Notes: generated from the sequence alone by a model not told the origin. A stretch of DNA of 60,463 nt from Acinetobacter sp. HR7 (GCF_000773685.1 NZ_JPQO01000191.1:1-60463), one strand, 5' to 3'; counted from the first letter of the stretch, positions 40,388-52,489 are shown. Program-made: numbers and translations.

Positions 40388-41953
40388 ATGTCGCAGCGAT
40401 CTTCTTATTCAGAGCTGAATCAGTATCTGCTCGGTACCTGGTATGCGGCATATCGGCTGATCATCAGCACCGGCCTGCTGCTGATTTTTCTGCTGACCTA
40501 TCCGGAATATAATAGCGAACTGGCCCACCCTCAGCTCTATCATTATGTGCTGAGTAGCTTTATTGCGATTTCACTGGGGCAGCTATTTCTACTGAAATAT
40601 GTGAATAAATTTATTCACAAACAGCTGACTGCGATTTTTATTGTCGATGTCTGTGCCTTAAGTCTGCTGACCCTGGCGACCAGCGGAGCCAATCTGCATC
40701 TCAGTATGCTGTTTGTCATCACCATCTTTGCTGCATCTATTCTACTCAATGCACAAAAGGCACTGGTGATTACCCTGATTGCGGTAATCAGTGTCACCTA
40801 TCAGCATTTTATCGTCAGTATCTTTACCCTGTCCTCACTCGGCAATATTGGCAACAGTGCCATCTTGGCTTTCCTGTTCTGTGTGGTTTACGGCATCGGA
40901 CAGATTGCGGTACGGCGTTTCCAGATTCTGGAAAACCTGAATTTCTCCCAGTCTATGGAACTGTACCGGCTGCAGAATATTAACCGCTATATTCTGGAAC
41001 AGATTGATACTGGCTATCTGGTGCTGGATGAAAACTGCCATGTGGTGCTGAGTAATCCAGCTGCCTGTCATCTGTTGGGAATTGAACACACCTACTCTTT
41101 TGACAAGTTTCCCCTGTACCAGTTCCAGCCGTATCTGTTTGAACTGATCCGCTTTGAGAATCTGGAAAATGGTGAACGTTTCCAGTTTGAATCACAGCAG
41201 AGCCGTTTTAATATCCATGTGCAGGTGCAGAAACTAATTGTGCCTCACCAAACCTTAATGCTTCTAGTATTGCAGGATGCACGAAAAATCAATCAAGAGG
41301 TGCAGCAGCTTAAACTCGCAGCATTGGGTCAACTTTCTGCCAGTATCGCCCATGAAATCCGTAATCCACTAGCCGCCATTGTCCAAGCCAATGACCTGCT
41401 GCCCGGTTCTGAACAGGAACAGCAGGAGGTCCTGCACAGCATGATTAGCAAACAGGCCACCCGGATTAACCGGATTATTGAAGACACGCTGAATATGGTG
41501 AAAAATAAAGAAACTCGCCCGGTACCGATTCAGCTGAATGAATTTATTCCGCAATGCCTACATGAGGATCTGGCTGATATTGCGGATCACATTAAATTCA
41601 ATATCGACATGCGTCTGGATATCCAGTTTGATGAAGCCCAGCTGCGACAGGTGCTGATCAATCTGTTACGCAATGCAGTACGGCATAATGACCCGACTGT
41701 AGGACCAGTTGAGTTAAAGGTACATCCTTATGAGCATAAGGTCTGGATTGATGTACGAGATTTTGGCGATGGCGTGACGCCAGCCGATCAAAGCTTATTA
41801 TTTAAACCGTTTTTCAGTAACTCGATTAATGGCACAGGACTCGGGCTCTATCTCTCCCATAGTTTCTGTGAAGCCAATCAGGCACAATTGAATTATATAC
41901 AACAAGAACAGGGTGCTTGCTTCAGGATCAGCTGCCAGCGCATTACTGTTTAA
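40388..41953 (+). CDS. pilS: Sensor histidine kinase PilS
   Basis: Inner-membrane kinase of the PilS-PilR pair that controls pilA transcription. The 521-residue protein has six N-terminal transmembrane helices (about 20-180), a PAS-like segment (about 200-300), the HisKA box with H322 (AHEIRNPLAAIVQAND) and an ATPase domain with N box (NLLRNAVRHND), DFGDGV and GTGLGLYLSH. Its stop is 24 bases before the pilR start. Confidence 0.94.
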   Translation: MSQRSSYSELNQYLLGTWYAAYRLIISTGLLLIFLLTYPEYNSELAHPQLYHYVLSSFIAISLGQLFLLKYVNKFIHKQLTAIFIVDVCALSLLTLATSGANLHLSMLFVITIFAASILLNAQKALVITLIAVISVTYQHFIVSIFTLSSLGNIGNSAILAFLFCVVYGIGQIAVRRFQILENLNFSQSMELYRLQNINRYILEQIDTGYLVLDENCHVVLSNPAACHLLGIEHTYSFDKFPLYQFQPYLFELIRFENLENGERFQFESQQSRFNIHVQVQKLIVPHQTLMLLVLQDARKINQEVQQLKLAALGQLSASIAHEIRNPLAAIVQANDLLPGSEQEQQEVLHSMISKQATRINRIIEDTLNMVKNKETRPVPIQLNEFIPQCLHEDLADIADHIKFNIDMRLDIQFDEAQLRQVLINLLRNAVRHNDPTVGPVELKVHPYEHKVWIDVRDFGDGVTPADQSLLFKPFFSNSINGTGLGLYLSHSFCEANQAQLNYIQQEQGACFRISCQRITV

Positions 41954-41977
41954 TTTTTGAAATTTAAGGGGAAAATT

Positions 41978-43405
41978 GTGGAACAACAACCACTGGTACT
42001 TTTGGTCGATGACGAAGAAGATCTGTGTACCTTGATGCAGATGTCACTGATGCGTATGGGGATACGCACGCACATCGCACATCGCCTTGAGGATGCCAAA
42101 AGACGCTTGACCGATCATCAGTATGATGCCTGTCTGACCGACCTAAACTTACCGGATGGCAATGGATTGCAATTGCTGGATTTTATCAGTGAACATTACC
42201 CTTCCCTGCCGGTTGCCGTCTTAACTGCCTATGGCAATATGGATATTGCTATTGCTGCTCTGAAAGCCGGGGCTTTTGACTTTGTCAGCAAGCCGATCAA
42301 TCAAAAACATCTGGAACAATTAATCCAGAAAGCACTGAATAAACCGGCCAATTATGCTTCCAATCAGGAAGACACGCTTGAATACAAGATGCTGATCGGC
42401 CAGTCCAAACCGATTCAGCAACTGCGTGCGACTTTACGCAAAATCGCCCGTTCTCAGGCACCCGTATTTATCACTGGTGAGTCAGGAACCGGTAAAGAAG
42501 TCGTTGCCAATCTGGTACATCGACTCAGTAACCGTAGTGAAGGTCCATTTATCGCGATTAACTGTGGTGCGATTCCTACCGAGCTGATGGAAAGCGAGCT
42601 GTTCGGGCATAAGAAAGGTAGCTTTACTGGCGCGACTCAGGACAAACAGGGCCTGATCCAGTCTGCACATGGTGGCAGTTTATTCTTAGATGAAATTGCC
42701 GAACTACCGCTGAGTATGCAGGTCAAACTATTGCGTGCAGTACAGGAAAAACGTATTCGCCCGCTCGGTTCAGATACCGAAATTGATGTGGATTTCCGCG
42801 TGATCAGTGCCAGCCATCAGGACTTAGAAGCACTGGTACAACAGGGTAAATTCCGTCAGGATTTGTTCTTCCGGATTCATGTCATGGATCTGGTGCTGCC
42901 GCCATTGCGTGAACGCGGCAATGATATTCTTCTGCTGGCGGAACACTTTATCCAGAAAATCTGCCAGGAATGGCAAATTCCAGCCAAGCGTCTGACTGAA
43001 CGCAGTAAAGAATTATTACTAACCCAATATTACCCGGGCAATGTGCGGGAACTGCGCAATATTATCGAACGCGCCATTACCCTGAGCGATGAAGACATTA
43101 TCGATATTCAGCACCTGCAAACGGCGCCATTACGGCAAAGTTTTGTCACTCCTGAAAATACTCTAGCCTCTACGTCTGAATCGAACAGCAATACTCACAA
43201 CGGTTCTGATGCTTTTATCGTTCCAAAAAAACTTCCAGAAGAAGGACTGGAACTATATATGGAGAAAATCGAAAAGGAAATCCTGCTGAATGCGCTGAAC
43301 CTGACCCACTGGAACCGGACGCTGGCAGCGAAAAAACTCGGTATGTCCTTCCGTTCGCTACGTTATCGTTTGAAAAAGTTTGGATTAGACACTGAGGAAG
43401 AATAA
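41978..43405 (+). CDS. pilR: Sigma-54-dependent response regulator PilR
   Basis: NtrC-family activator of pilin genes. The 475-residue protein has a receiver domain with D55 (CLTDLNLPDGNG), an AAA+ domain with Walker A GESGTGKE (near 167), the sigma-54-contacting GAFTGA variant GSFTGA, Walker B GGSLFLDEIAELP, and a C-terminal Fis-type helix-turn-helix (NRTLAAKKLGMSFRSLRYRLKKFG). The GTG start at 41978 with AAGGGG 6 bases upstream is preferred to a TTG at 41957. The pilin target is outside this window. Confidence 0.95.
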   Translation: MEQQPLVLLVDDEEDLCTLMQMSLMRMGIRTHIAHRLEDAKRRLTDHQYDACLTDLNLPDGNGLQLLDFISEHYPSLPVAVLTAYGNMDIAIAALKAGAFDFVSKPINQKHLEQLIQKALNKPANYASNQEDTLEYKMLIGQSKPIQQLRATLRKIARSQAPVFITGESGTGKEVVANLVHRLSNRSEGPFIAINCGAIPTELMESELFGHKKGSFTGATQDKQGLIQSAHGGSLFLDEIAELPLSMQVKLLRAVQEKRIRPLGSDTEIDVDFRVISASHQDLEALVQQGKFRQDLFFRIHVMDLVLPPLRERGNDILLLAEHFIQKICQEWQIPAKRLTERSKELLLTQYYPGNVRELRNIIERAITLSDEDIIDIQHLQTAPLRQSFVTPENTLASTSESNSNTHNGSDAFIVPKKLPEEGLELYMEKIEKEILLNALNLTHWNRTLAAKKLGMSFRSLRYRLKKFGLDTEEE

Positions 43406-43410
43406 TCAGC

Positions 43411-44586
43411 CTATTTCTGCTGAAGCAGCAACTCGGTGACATGATCCACATAGCTGTCTTCTTTCATTTCCAGCGTTAAAGGATAGCTTAAATGGGGTTG
43501 TACGCCCAAGCCCTCAATACTTTGCCCATTCGGGGTAAAGTATTGTGATACCGTCATCTGCAGAGCTGCACCATTACTCAGTGGAAAAAGCTTCTGCACC
43601 ACACCTTTACCATAGCTTTTCTCACCGACTACCCAGGCACGTTTATGCTCTTTTAGCGCTGCGGTAAAGACCTCTGCTGCGGAAGCAGAACGGTGATTGA
43701 TCAGAATACCCACCTTTAGATTCTGAAATTCAAAGCCCGGTAGTGCCTGAAACTGCTGATCGCCTTCAGCTCGGCTCTTGGTGGAAACAATAATGCCTTG
43801 GTTTAAAAACAGGTCTGCAGATTCAACCGCAGCAGACAGCAAGCCCCCTGGATTATTACGCAGGTCAAACAAGACTGCCTTTAAACGCGAACCGGCATAA
43901 CTGTCAATAATCCGTTTGATTTCATTGGCCGTATCTTGCTGAAACACCTTGACCTGAATCACCAGCACTTGATTATGATGCAGCTGAGATTTGATTTCAG
44001 TTTCAACTTTAGTGTTACGAACCAGATTAAATACCTGACTTTGCGGAGATAACTGTAAGCTTAGGGTTGAACCGATCGCACCATTCAATAGCTGACGTAC
44101 CTGCTCATGATTCAGTGAACTCAGTTCCTGATCATCAATTTTATATACGGTCACGCCATTACGTAGACCCTGACGGGCAGAATCAGCCTCTTCATTCAAT
44201 TCCTGAATCACCCATTGCTTGAGCTGTGGGTTATATTTCAGGTCAAAGTCGATGCTGGCCAGCTCACCTTCGGTATATTGGCGTAGTTGTTTAAAATCTT
44301 CAGGAGAAAGATAGCGGGAATAGCGGTCTAAACCGCCAACCAGGCCTTTAATCGCCTGCTGAAATAGTGCATCGTCATTCTTGTCTTCAATATAATTATC
44401 TTTGACGATGCCATAAATCTGCACGAATTCCTGAATCGAAGACACCGGAATTTCGTTATAGGTTTGCTGATCTACGACCATATCATCATCGAATGCCAGA
44501 TCCGCCGACCTGGCACTCCATGCCGAATGGCTCAAACACATTAATAAGCTCGCGATTAGTACAGACTTCCGCTGTGATCTTGCCAT
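43411..44586 (-). CDS. ctpA: S41-family carboxy-terminal processing protease
   Basis: Periplasmic serine protease. The 391-residue protein has a signal peptide (about 1-25), a PDZ-like region (about 100-180) and the S41 catalytic domain with the serine in INHRSASAAEVFTAALKEH and the lysine in GEKSYGKGVVQ. The FDLRNNPGGLLSAAVESADLFL motif is typical. It lacks the large Tsp/Prc extensions and so belongs to the short CtpA type. It lies 20 bases downstream of gpmI on the same strand and ends 5 bases from the convergent pilR stop. Confidence 0.92.
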   Translation of the reverse strand: MARSQRKSVLIASLLMCLSHSAWSARSADLAFDDDMVVDQQTYNEIPVSSIQEFVQIYGIVKDNYIEDKNDDALFQQAIKGLVGGLDRYSRYLSPEDFKQLRQYTEGELASIDFDLKYNPQLKQWVIQELNEEADSARQGLRNGVTVYKIDDQELSSLNHEQVRQLLNGAIGSTLSLQLSPQSQVFNLVRNTKVETEIKSQLHHNQVLVIQVKVFQQDTANEIKRIIDSYAGSRLKAVLFDLRNNPGGLLSAAVESADLFLNQGIIVSTKSRAEGDQQFQALPGFEFQNLKVGILINHRSASAAEVFTAALKEHKRAWVVGEKSYGKGVVQKLFPLSNGAALQMTVSQYFTPNGQSIEGLGVQPHLSYPLTLEMKEDSYVDHVTELLLQQK

Positions 44587-44606
44587 TCTTTATCCTTAAA
44601 TTTTAA

Positions 44607-46154
44607 TTAAGCTTTTAGCTCGATCAGGTTACGACCTTTCATTTCTGCAGGAATTGGCAGATTCATCAGACTCAGCAAGGTTGGCGCAACATCCGCCAGT
44701 ACACCACCTTCTGCAATCGTTGCTGAAGTTGGACCGACATAGATGAACGGTACCAGTTCAGTCGTATGCTGGGTATGCACCTGTCCACTTTCATAATCCT
44801 GCATCTGCTCCACATTACCATGGTCCGCAGTAATCAGCATATGGCCTTTTTTCGCCATCACAGCTTCATAAACACGGCCTAAGCAGGTATCTACCGCTTC
44901 AACGGCTTTGACTGCTGCGTCGAATACACCGGTATGCCCGACCATGTCACCATTGGCATAGTTCACAACTAATAGATCAAACTCACCAGAATTGATCGCA
45001 GCGACCAGCTCATCCGTCACTTCATAAGCACTCATTTCCGGTTTCAGGTCATAAGTTGCCACATTTGGTGATGGAATCAGGATACGTTTTTCACCTGGAT
45101 ACTCTTCTTCACGGCCGCCGCTAAAGAAGAACGTTACATGTGCATATTTCTCGGTTTCTGCAATACGCAACTGGGTTTTACCCAAGTTAGACAGATATTC
45201 GCCGATTGAGTTCACCAGTGCTTCTGGCATATAGGCTACTGGCGCAACAATGGTTGCCTGATAACGGGTCAGCATCACGAATTTTGACAGGTTTGGCACC
45301 ACTTTACGTTCAAAACTAGCAAAGTCTTTTTCAACGAATGCACGAGTCAATTCACGAGCACGATCCGCACGGAAGTTCATGAATACGACACTGTCGCCAT
45401 CCTGAACCGCTGCCACATCACCAATTCGAGTCGCCTTGACGAATTCATCAGACTCATCCGCCGCATAAGCCTCTTCCAGACCTTCTACTGCAGTTACTGC
45501 AGTACGTACTGCTTCACCTTCAGTCAACAGACGGTAAGCTTGTTCAACACGATCCCAACGGTTGTCACGATCCATGGCAAAGTAACGACCGATCATCGTT
45601 GCGATACGGCCTTGACCTGGATATTGAGCAAATACTGCATCCAGTTTTTCCAGTGAAGGCTGTGCACTGCGTGGTGGTGTATCACGACCATCCAGGAAAG
45701 CATGCAGATACACTTTGGCACCGCGTTTCAGTGCCAGTTCCGCCATTGCTACGATATGATCTTCGTGAGAGTGCACACCACCTTCTGACAGCAGACCCAT
45801 GATGTGGACTGCACCATTCGCAGCTTTGGCTTTTTCAACAGCATCAACTAAAACTTCATGCTCAAAGAAAGCACCTGTACGGATATCTTTAGTAATACGG
45901 GTGAAATCTTGGTACAGAACACGGCCGGCACCTAAGTTCATGTGCCCCACTTCAGAGTTCCCCATCTGACCATCAGGCAGACCGACATCTTCGCCAGAAC
46001 CTGAGATCAGACCATGCGGATGCTTCTCCTGCATAGCAGTTAAATTAGGTCGTTTAGCCGCTAGAAACGCATTGTCCTCGACCGCTTCGCGATGACCCAC
46101 ACCATCCATAATTACCAATACGTGAGGGATTTTGCCAGCAGTTGCATCCGTCAT
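44607..46154 (-). CDS. gpmI: 2,3-bisphosphoglycerate-independent phosphoglycerate mutase
   Basis: Manganese-dependent glycolytic mutase interconverting 3- and 2-phosphoglycerate. The 515-residue protein has the metal-binding Asp in [12 protein letters not shown], the phosphorylated serine in [23 protein letters not shown], and the C-terminal metal sites [12 protein letters not shown] and [11 protein letters not shown]. Length and motifs are standard. It is followed by ctpA and separated from lptG by 123 bases. Confidence 0.97.
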   Translation of the reverse strand: MTDATAGKIPHVLVIMDGVGHREAVEDNAFLAAKRPNLTAMQEKHPHGLISGSGEDVGLPDGQMGNSEVGHMNLGAGRVLYQDFTRITKDIRTGAFFEHEVLVDAVEKAKAANGAVHIMGLLSEGGVHSHEDHIVAMAELALKRGAKVYLHAFLDGRDTPPRSAQPSLEKLDAVFAQYPGQGRIATMIGRYFAMDRDNRWDRVEQAYRLLTEGEAVRTAVTAVEGLEEAYAADESDEFVKATRIGDVAAVQDGDSVVFMNFRADRARELTRAFVEKDFASFERKVVPNLSKFVMLTRYQATIVAPVAYMPEALVNSIGEYLSNLGKTQLRIAETEKYAHVTFFFSGGREEEYPGEKRILIPSPNVATYDLKPEMSAYEVTDELVAAINSGEFDLLVVNYANGDMVGHTGVFDAAVKAVEAVDTCLGRVYEAVMAKKGHMLITADHGNVEQMQDYESGQVHTQHTTELVPFIYVGPTSATIAEGGVLADVAPTLLSLMNLPIPAEMKGRNLIELKA

Positions 46155-46277
46155 AATGAATACTCTTGTTCGTTTACGAATTAATCAGGTTATTTTACCG
46201 AATTTTGCAGCGAGAGGCCATGATCAGACTATGGCTTAAGCCTTTCACTGCGATTGATTTCTTCCATATTCTGCTAT

Positions 46278-47348
46278 TTAGCGTGCCCGCTGCAGCAAGT
46301 AGCCACCAATAGCAAACATGATGATGATTGGAATGAATACAAACCATGCTGGAGATGGTGCATAGACCAGACTCGCGTAACCGAGGAAGTCCTGCAGGTA
46401 GAAGAAACCCAGACCTGTAAATAATGCAATCACCAGACGGAAGCCCATGGATTGCTGACGCAGCGGTCCAAAGATAAATGAGCAGGCGATCACCACTAAG
46501 GCAATCAGGGCAAATGGTGAGCCGACTTTCTGCCAGAAGGCCAGTTCATAGGTTTTCGGTACCTGGCTATATTCATGCATATAGCTCATGAAGCTGACCA
46601 GCTGGCTTGGTGACAGGTCTTCCGGGTCGATGGTCACCATATGCACATATTTCGGTTGTAGGGCTAAAGCGAGTGGCTGCTGAGGATGTGTTGCAAATGT
46701 GGCATTACCATTTTGCAGAATATTCACTTCCTGAGTCTTTTGCAGTTGCCACGCGCCATCTTTGACAAAATCACCCTGCTCGGCTTTTAAGGTACCACGC
46801 AGACGGTAATTATCATCAAAATCCAGCATCTGCACGTGCTTTAACTCACCTTTGGAGTTGGCATAGTCAATGTAGATAAAGCGCTGACCTTCACGGGTCC
46901 AGTAGCCTTTCACTTCACCAATTTTCACCGGCTTGTTATAGCTTTTTACCGCTTTGGCCTGCTCATTAGTATATGGAATCACCCATTCACTTAAAGCAAA
47001 AGACAGAATCACCAATAACAATGCCGAACGGATCACCCAGCCCACGATACGCCACAAGCTGACCCCAACTGAACGCATCACGATCAATTCACTGTTAGAA
47101 GCCAGCGTACCCAAACCAAGTACTGCTCCAATCAGGGCCGAGATCGGCAGGATTTCATAAAGATAATTCGGTGCGCCCCAGAGCACATATTTCAAGGCAT
47201 CCCAGGCACCATAACCTTCTTTCAATGACCCCAGTTCACCCAAGTAAGTGAATAAAACTTGCAAGCCCGACAAAACTGCAGTTGCACCGAGCATGGCGAG
47301 TGCTGTAGTACCGGTCACATGTTTTGCAATAATACGACGTGCCAGCAT
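46278..47348 (-). CDS. lptG: LPS export permease LptG
   Basis: Inner-membrane subunit of LptB2FG, which extracts LPS or LOS for transport to the outer membrane. The 356 residues show the YjgP/YjgQ layout: three N-terminal helices, a periplasmic beta-jellyroll (about 130-265) and three C-terminal helices. The first residues, MLARRIIAKHVTGTTALAM, and SNSELIVMRSVGVSLWRI are characteristic of LptG. It lies 2 bases after lptF. Confidence 0.96.
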   Translation of the reverse strand: MLARRIIAKHVTGTTALAMLGATAVLSGLQVLFTYLGELGSLKEGYGAWDALKYVLWGAPNYLYEILPISALIGAVLGLGTLASNSELIVMRSVGVSLWRIVGWVIRSALLLVILSFALSEWVIPYTNEQAKAVKSYNKPVKIGEVKGYWTREGQRFIYIDYANSKGELKHVQMLDFDDNYRLRGTLKAEQGDFVKDGAWQLQKTQEVNILQNGNATFATHPQQPLALALQPKYVHMVTIDPEDLSPSQLVSFMSYMHEYSQVPKTYELAFWQKVGSPFALIALVVIACSFIFGPLRQQSMGFRLVIALFTGLGFFYLQDFLGYASLVYAPSPAWFVFIPIIIMFAIGGYLLQRAR

Positions 47349-47350
47349 GA

Positions 47351-48451
47351 TTAAGACCTCACTCGTTGAATCTGTTTCTTGATTTTCGGTGCCAGGTTCT
47401 GTTTACGGGCGAACAGCGCTGCGGCAATCCCATAGAAAATCAGTACGATTGGATATACCCAGATTTCCATTTCACCTTTACTGATCCGAGTTTTCACTGC
47501 CATTAACGCGACAATAAGGCTGGCAAAAATCAGTAAGGCCGGGAACAGTTTTAAATAACGTCCCTGACGCGGACTCACTTCAGACAAGGCATTCGCCAGC
47601 ATCAAAGCCACTACAATGGCAAAGGGTACAAATGTCCGCCAACCCAGTTCACTCGCGACGACTGGATCATTACGGTTATCCCAAAGCTGGGAGGTTGGCA
47701 AGGCTTCCACTTCAGTGCTAGCGAATTTGGCTTCACTATCATTTTCTAGACGCAGACGGTAAGTTTCAAATTCAGCCTGAGTATATTTTGGCGTACCGGC
47801 AAAGATTTCATAGCGGCGACCATTCACCAAATCTACCACATTGGCTGCATCACCTTTGACTTCGACTCGAGTTGCTTCCTGCGCCAGAATTATCACATCT
47901 GGCTTACCATCTTTTTCAGCGCGCTGGTAGAAGAAGATATCTTTTAGATTTTTGCGGTCTTCTGATAAATCCCCGGCATAAATGGTATAAGGTCCAGAAG
48001 AGATAAATTCCTTCGGTCTTACTAAGTCAAAACCGGTCCGGACAGCCTGTTCATTGGTTAGGGCCTCAAACTGGCGGATCCCCCACGGCGATGCCCAGAG
48101 CATCAGGAAAGCCTGAACTGCCAGAAATACCACAGTCATTGGAATTAGCAAACGCGCTAGCTGGTTACGGCTCACGCCACTGCCATTTAAGACAGCCATT
48201 TCATGATCGACATACAGCCGGCCAAAGACCAGCATTAACCCGATAAAGAACCCAAGTGGTAAAATTAAGGTCAGGAACTCAGGCAAACGGTAGCCGATAA
48301 TACTAAACAGGATGCTAGCATCCAGACGTCCTTGCGCTGCCACCCCAAAGTACTTGATCAGTCGACCACCCATCATGATCAAGGTCAATAAGGCAATCAC
48401 AACCAAGGATGTCGATACAACTTGCTTGACCAGATAACGCCGAATAATCAA
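47351..48451 (-). CDS. lptF: LPS export permease LptF
   Basis: Partner of LptG in the LptB2FG extractor. The 366-residue protein starts IIRRYLVKQVVSTSLVVIALLT after a TTG start at 48451 (GGAAG Shine-Dalgarno about 7 bases upstream) and has DHEMAVLNGSGVSRNQLARLL, a periplasmic domain and three C-terminal helices. The longer frame to 48712 would overlap the divergent pepA and add 87 residues without LptF character. lptF-lptG divergent from pepA is the common gammaproteobacterial arrangement. Confidence 0.95.
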   Translation of the reverse strand: MIIRRYLVKQVVSTSLVVIALLTLIMMGGRLIKYFGVAAQGRLDASILFSIIGYRLPEFLTLILPLGFFIGLMLVFGRLYVDHEMAVLNGSGVSRNQLARLLIPMTVVFLAVQAFLMLWASPWGIRQFEALTNEQAVRTGFDLVRPKEFISSGPYTIYAGDLSEDRKNLKDIFFYQRAEKDGKPDVIILAQEATRVEVKGDAANVVDLVNGRRYEIFAGTPKYTQAEFETYRLRLENDSEAKFASTEVEALPTSQLWDNRNDPVVASELGWRTFVPFAIVVALMLANALSEVSPRQGRYLKLFPALLIFASLIVALMAVKTRISKGEMEIWVYPIVLIFYGIAAALFARKQNLAPKIKKQIQRVRS

Positions 48452-48608
48452 ATTAAATCTTCCAGAATATAGGGTAAAAAACTTGTCATAGTTTACCCGA
48501 ATGTTAAGCTTAAAAATATAAACCCGATACTTGAGTTGAACATTGAAACTCTGTTCATCACATGGTTTCAATGGTTTAATGGTTGCAAATTTTATAAGGC
48601 TTGAATAA

Positions 48609-50463
<1,855 letters not shown>

Positions 50464-50492
50464 TTTTCATCCCACATCATAAGGAGATGCCC

Positions 50493-51098
50493 GTGGCATT
50501 AAATGTTGGTCCCGATTTTAAACAGCGCTGGTTAAATGTGCCTGAAGCTGTACGTCAGACCTTTATTGATGATCTCGCGCGCATCTGCGATGTACTGAAA
50601 CCGGAAACTTCCCTGCAAGAATGGCTGGTCCGCGACCAGCAGATGCAGAAGGAATCTGAACTTAAAATCGAAGAGGCCTATGCACAGCGTAAGGCCGAAC
50701 TGATTGAAGAAGCCCGTATTCGCAAGCAGCAAGCATTGGAAAAAGCCTTGGCCGACAAGCGCGCTGAAGAACTGGCCTATATCGAGCAGATGAAGCTGGA
50801 TGAAGAGCGCCGCTATGCAGAGCAGACTCGTATGCTGGAGTTGCTACGTGACAGCCTGAATGCTGAAGTACAAAATTATGCTGCACGTTTCGAGCAGAAT
50901 CCTCTCATCAATGCTACCCAGATCAAGATTGAAGACAGCGAAATTTTGTCCGAGCTGGAAAGCACGCGTTTACGTCTAGAACTCGAAGCTGAAACGGCGA
51001 TTGAAGAAACGCTGGTACAGTTACGTAACCGTCTGCGTGCTGCGGCCCGCGAAGAAATTGATTACATTTTGCAGAAACGCAAAGCTGCTGAAGAATAA
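50493..51098 (+). CDS. Coiled-coil protein of unknown function after holC
   Basis: I recognise no characterised family. The 201-residue protein has a short globular N-terminus (about 1-50, VALNVGPDFKQRWLNVPEAVRQTF), then a highly charged, Ala/Glu/Lys/Arg-rich helix of roughly 55-125 with heptad character, a spacer, and a second helical segment (about 145-201). GTG at 50493 is favoured, with AAGGAG 6 bases upstream; the ATG at 50487 touches that Shine-Dalgarno. No signal peptide or membrane helix is seen. In E. coli valS follows holC; here this gene replaces it, 29 bases downstream. Confidence 0.8.
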   Translation: MALNVGPDFKQRWLNVPEAVRQTFIDDLARICDVLKPETSLQEWLVRDQQMQKESELKIEEAYAQRKAELIEEARIRKQQALEKALADKRAEELAYIEQMKLDEERRYAEQTRMLELLRDSLNAEVQNYAARFEQNPLINATQIKIEDSEILSELESTRLRLELEAETAIEETLVQLRNRLRAAAREEIDYILQKRKAAEE

Positions 51099-51102
51099 AT
51101 AA

Positions 51103-51135
51103 AAAAAAGCCCACAGATGTGGGCTTTAATTTTTT
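51103..51135. terminator. Bidirectional terminator, coiled-coil gene/dedA
   Basis: A 9-bp stem AAAGCCCAC (51107-51115) with GTGGGCTTT (51120-51128) around AGAT, with an A-run before and a T-run after, between convergent genes. Confidence 0.92.
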
Positions 51136-51152
51136 TGAATCTTTGAAAATTT

Positions 51153-51698
51153 CTAGAAAAAATCAGCAATCATAAAGGCTGCATTTCCCGCCATATACCC
51201 CACCCCAAGCAAGGTGCTGATCCAGAGCAGACCACCGGCAATGTTATACAGGGTAAAGGTAGTAAATTTCATATGGCCTGAACCGGCAGCAAACGGCCCA
51301 AAGGAGCGTACAAAAGGAATAAAACGCGCAATCAGAATGGTCTTGCCGCCATGCTTCATAAAATAATGGTTGGTCTTGCTAATATATTCTGGTTTGAAAT
51401 AACGTGAATGCTCATTAAAGTATTTCAGACCAAGGATCCTGCCCGTGTAGTAGTTCACAGTATAGCCCAGCACTGCAGCGACAAAAAGCAAAAGCCCCAT
51501 GGAATGCAAAGTCACTAAATCTGTAGTGGAACAGAGTGCGCCAATAGCAATCAGCAGGCTATCCCCTGGTAGAAAAAAGCAAAATACTGATCCCGTTTCT
51601 GCAAAAATCACCAGGAAAAGAATGGCATAAATCCACACCCCATACTGCTCCAGCATGAGCGGTAAAGACTGTTCCAGGTTAAGTAAGAAATCGAGCAT
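51153..51698 (-). CDS. DedA-family inner-membrane protein
   Basis: Member of the DedA/VTT superfamily; relatives affect membrane lipid scrambling, undecaprenyl phosphate recycling, proton motive force and resistance to cationic peptides. The 181-residue protein has the motifs FAETGSVFCFFLPGDSLL (acidic residue and re-entrant loop), GYTVNYYTGRILG, a long basic loop and ILIARFIPFVRSFGPFAAGSGHM. ATG at 51698 with AGG upstream is preferred to a start five codons earlier. Single gene. Confidence 0.9.
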   Translation of the reverse strand: MLDFLLNLEQSLPLMLEQYGVWIYAILFLVIFAETGSVFCFFLPGDSLLIAIGALCSTTDLVTLHSMGLLLFVAAVLGYTVNYYTGRILGLKYFNEHSRYFKPEYISKTNHYFMKHGGKTILIARFIPFVRSFGPFAAGSGHMKFTTFTLYNIAGGLLWISTLLGVGYMAGNAAFMIADFF

Positions 51699-51749
51699 TC
51701 GACCTGTCCGCAAGGGTTAAAATCGTAAAATGAAGCATGGATTATCTCC

Positions 51750-51790
51750 AAAAATAAAAAAACAGTCTAATTTTTCAATTAGACTGTTTA
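51750..51790 (-). terminator. Terminator of the nrdR-rib operon
   Basis: An 11-bp perfect stem AACAGTCTAAT (51761-51771) with ATTAGACTGTT (51778-51788), followed by a T-run when read on the minus strand, 20 bases after the ribE stop. Confidence 0.88.
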
Positions 51791-51807
51791 GTCTTTCGGC
51801 ATTCTGA

Positions 51808-52467
51808 CTATTTCAAAAAGCCATTTTCCGCCAGAAAATCCAGACTGATTTTCGACTCAGGTGCAGTTTCTGCTGCCTTGTCACCCAGCAATAAACGCTC
51901 GATATAACGAGCCAGCACATCCACTTCCAGATTGACTTTAGTACCGACTTTCCAGGTACCAATATTGGTCCGTTCTGCGGTATGTGGAATCAGGTTCAGA
52001 CTAATAATATTGCCACGCAGATGGTTGATGGTCAGGCTGATCCCATCCACTGTCACCGAGCCTTTCTCGGCCAGATATTTGGCAATTTCCTTTGGAGCTG
52101 TCACTTCAAAATACAGGGAACGGGCATCAGAACGCACTACGGTGATTTCACCGACCGCATCCACATGTCCCGCCACAATATGCCCGCCAAAACGTGTAGT
52201 TGGCAACATGGCTTTTTCTACGTTTACAGGTTGGCCGACTTTCCAGCTACCAAGCGTGGTACGGTTCAGGCTTTCACGCGATACATCTGCTGCATACCAG
52301 TTCGTACCCCAGTCAATTACGGTCAGGCAGATGCCATTGGTCGCGATCGAGTCGCCCAGATGCACATCAGACATATCCAGATCGGTCTGAATACGCAGGC
52401 GCACATCACCACCGATATTCTGCAGACTTTCGACCTTGCCGAGGCTTTCAATAATACCTGTAAACAT
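51808..52467 (-). CDS. ribE: Riboflavin synthase alpha subunit
   Basis: Dismutates two lumazine molecules into riboflavin. The 219-residue protein is an internal duplication: MFTGIIESLGKVESL with GDSIATNGICLTV in the first half, and GHIVAGHVDAVGEI with KGSVTVDGISLTIN in the second. It is the last gene of nrdR-ribD-methylase-ribE, 22 bases downstream of the methylase. The gene is called ribC in some nomenclatures. Confidence 0.95.
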   Translation of the reverse strand: MFTGIIESLGKVESLQNIGGDVRLRIQTDLDMSDVHLGDSIATNGICLTVIDWGTNWYAADVSRESLNRTTLGSWKVGQPVNVEKAMLPTTRFGGHIVAGHVDAVGEITVVRSDARSLYFEVTAPKEIAKYLAEKGSVTVDGISLTINHLRGNIISLNLIPHTAERTNIGTWKVGTKVNLEVDVLARYIERLLLGDKAAETAPESKISLDFLAENGFLK

Positions 52468-52489
52468 TTTATATTCCTTTTGAAATGCC

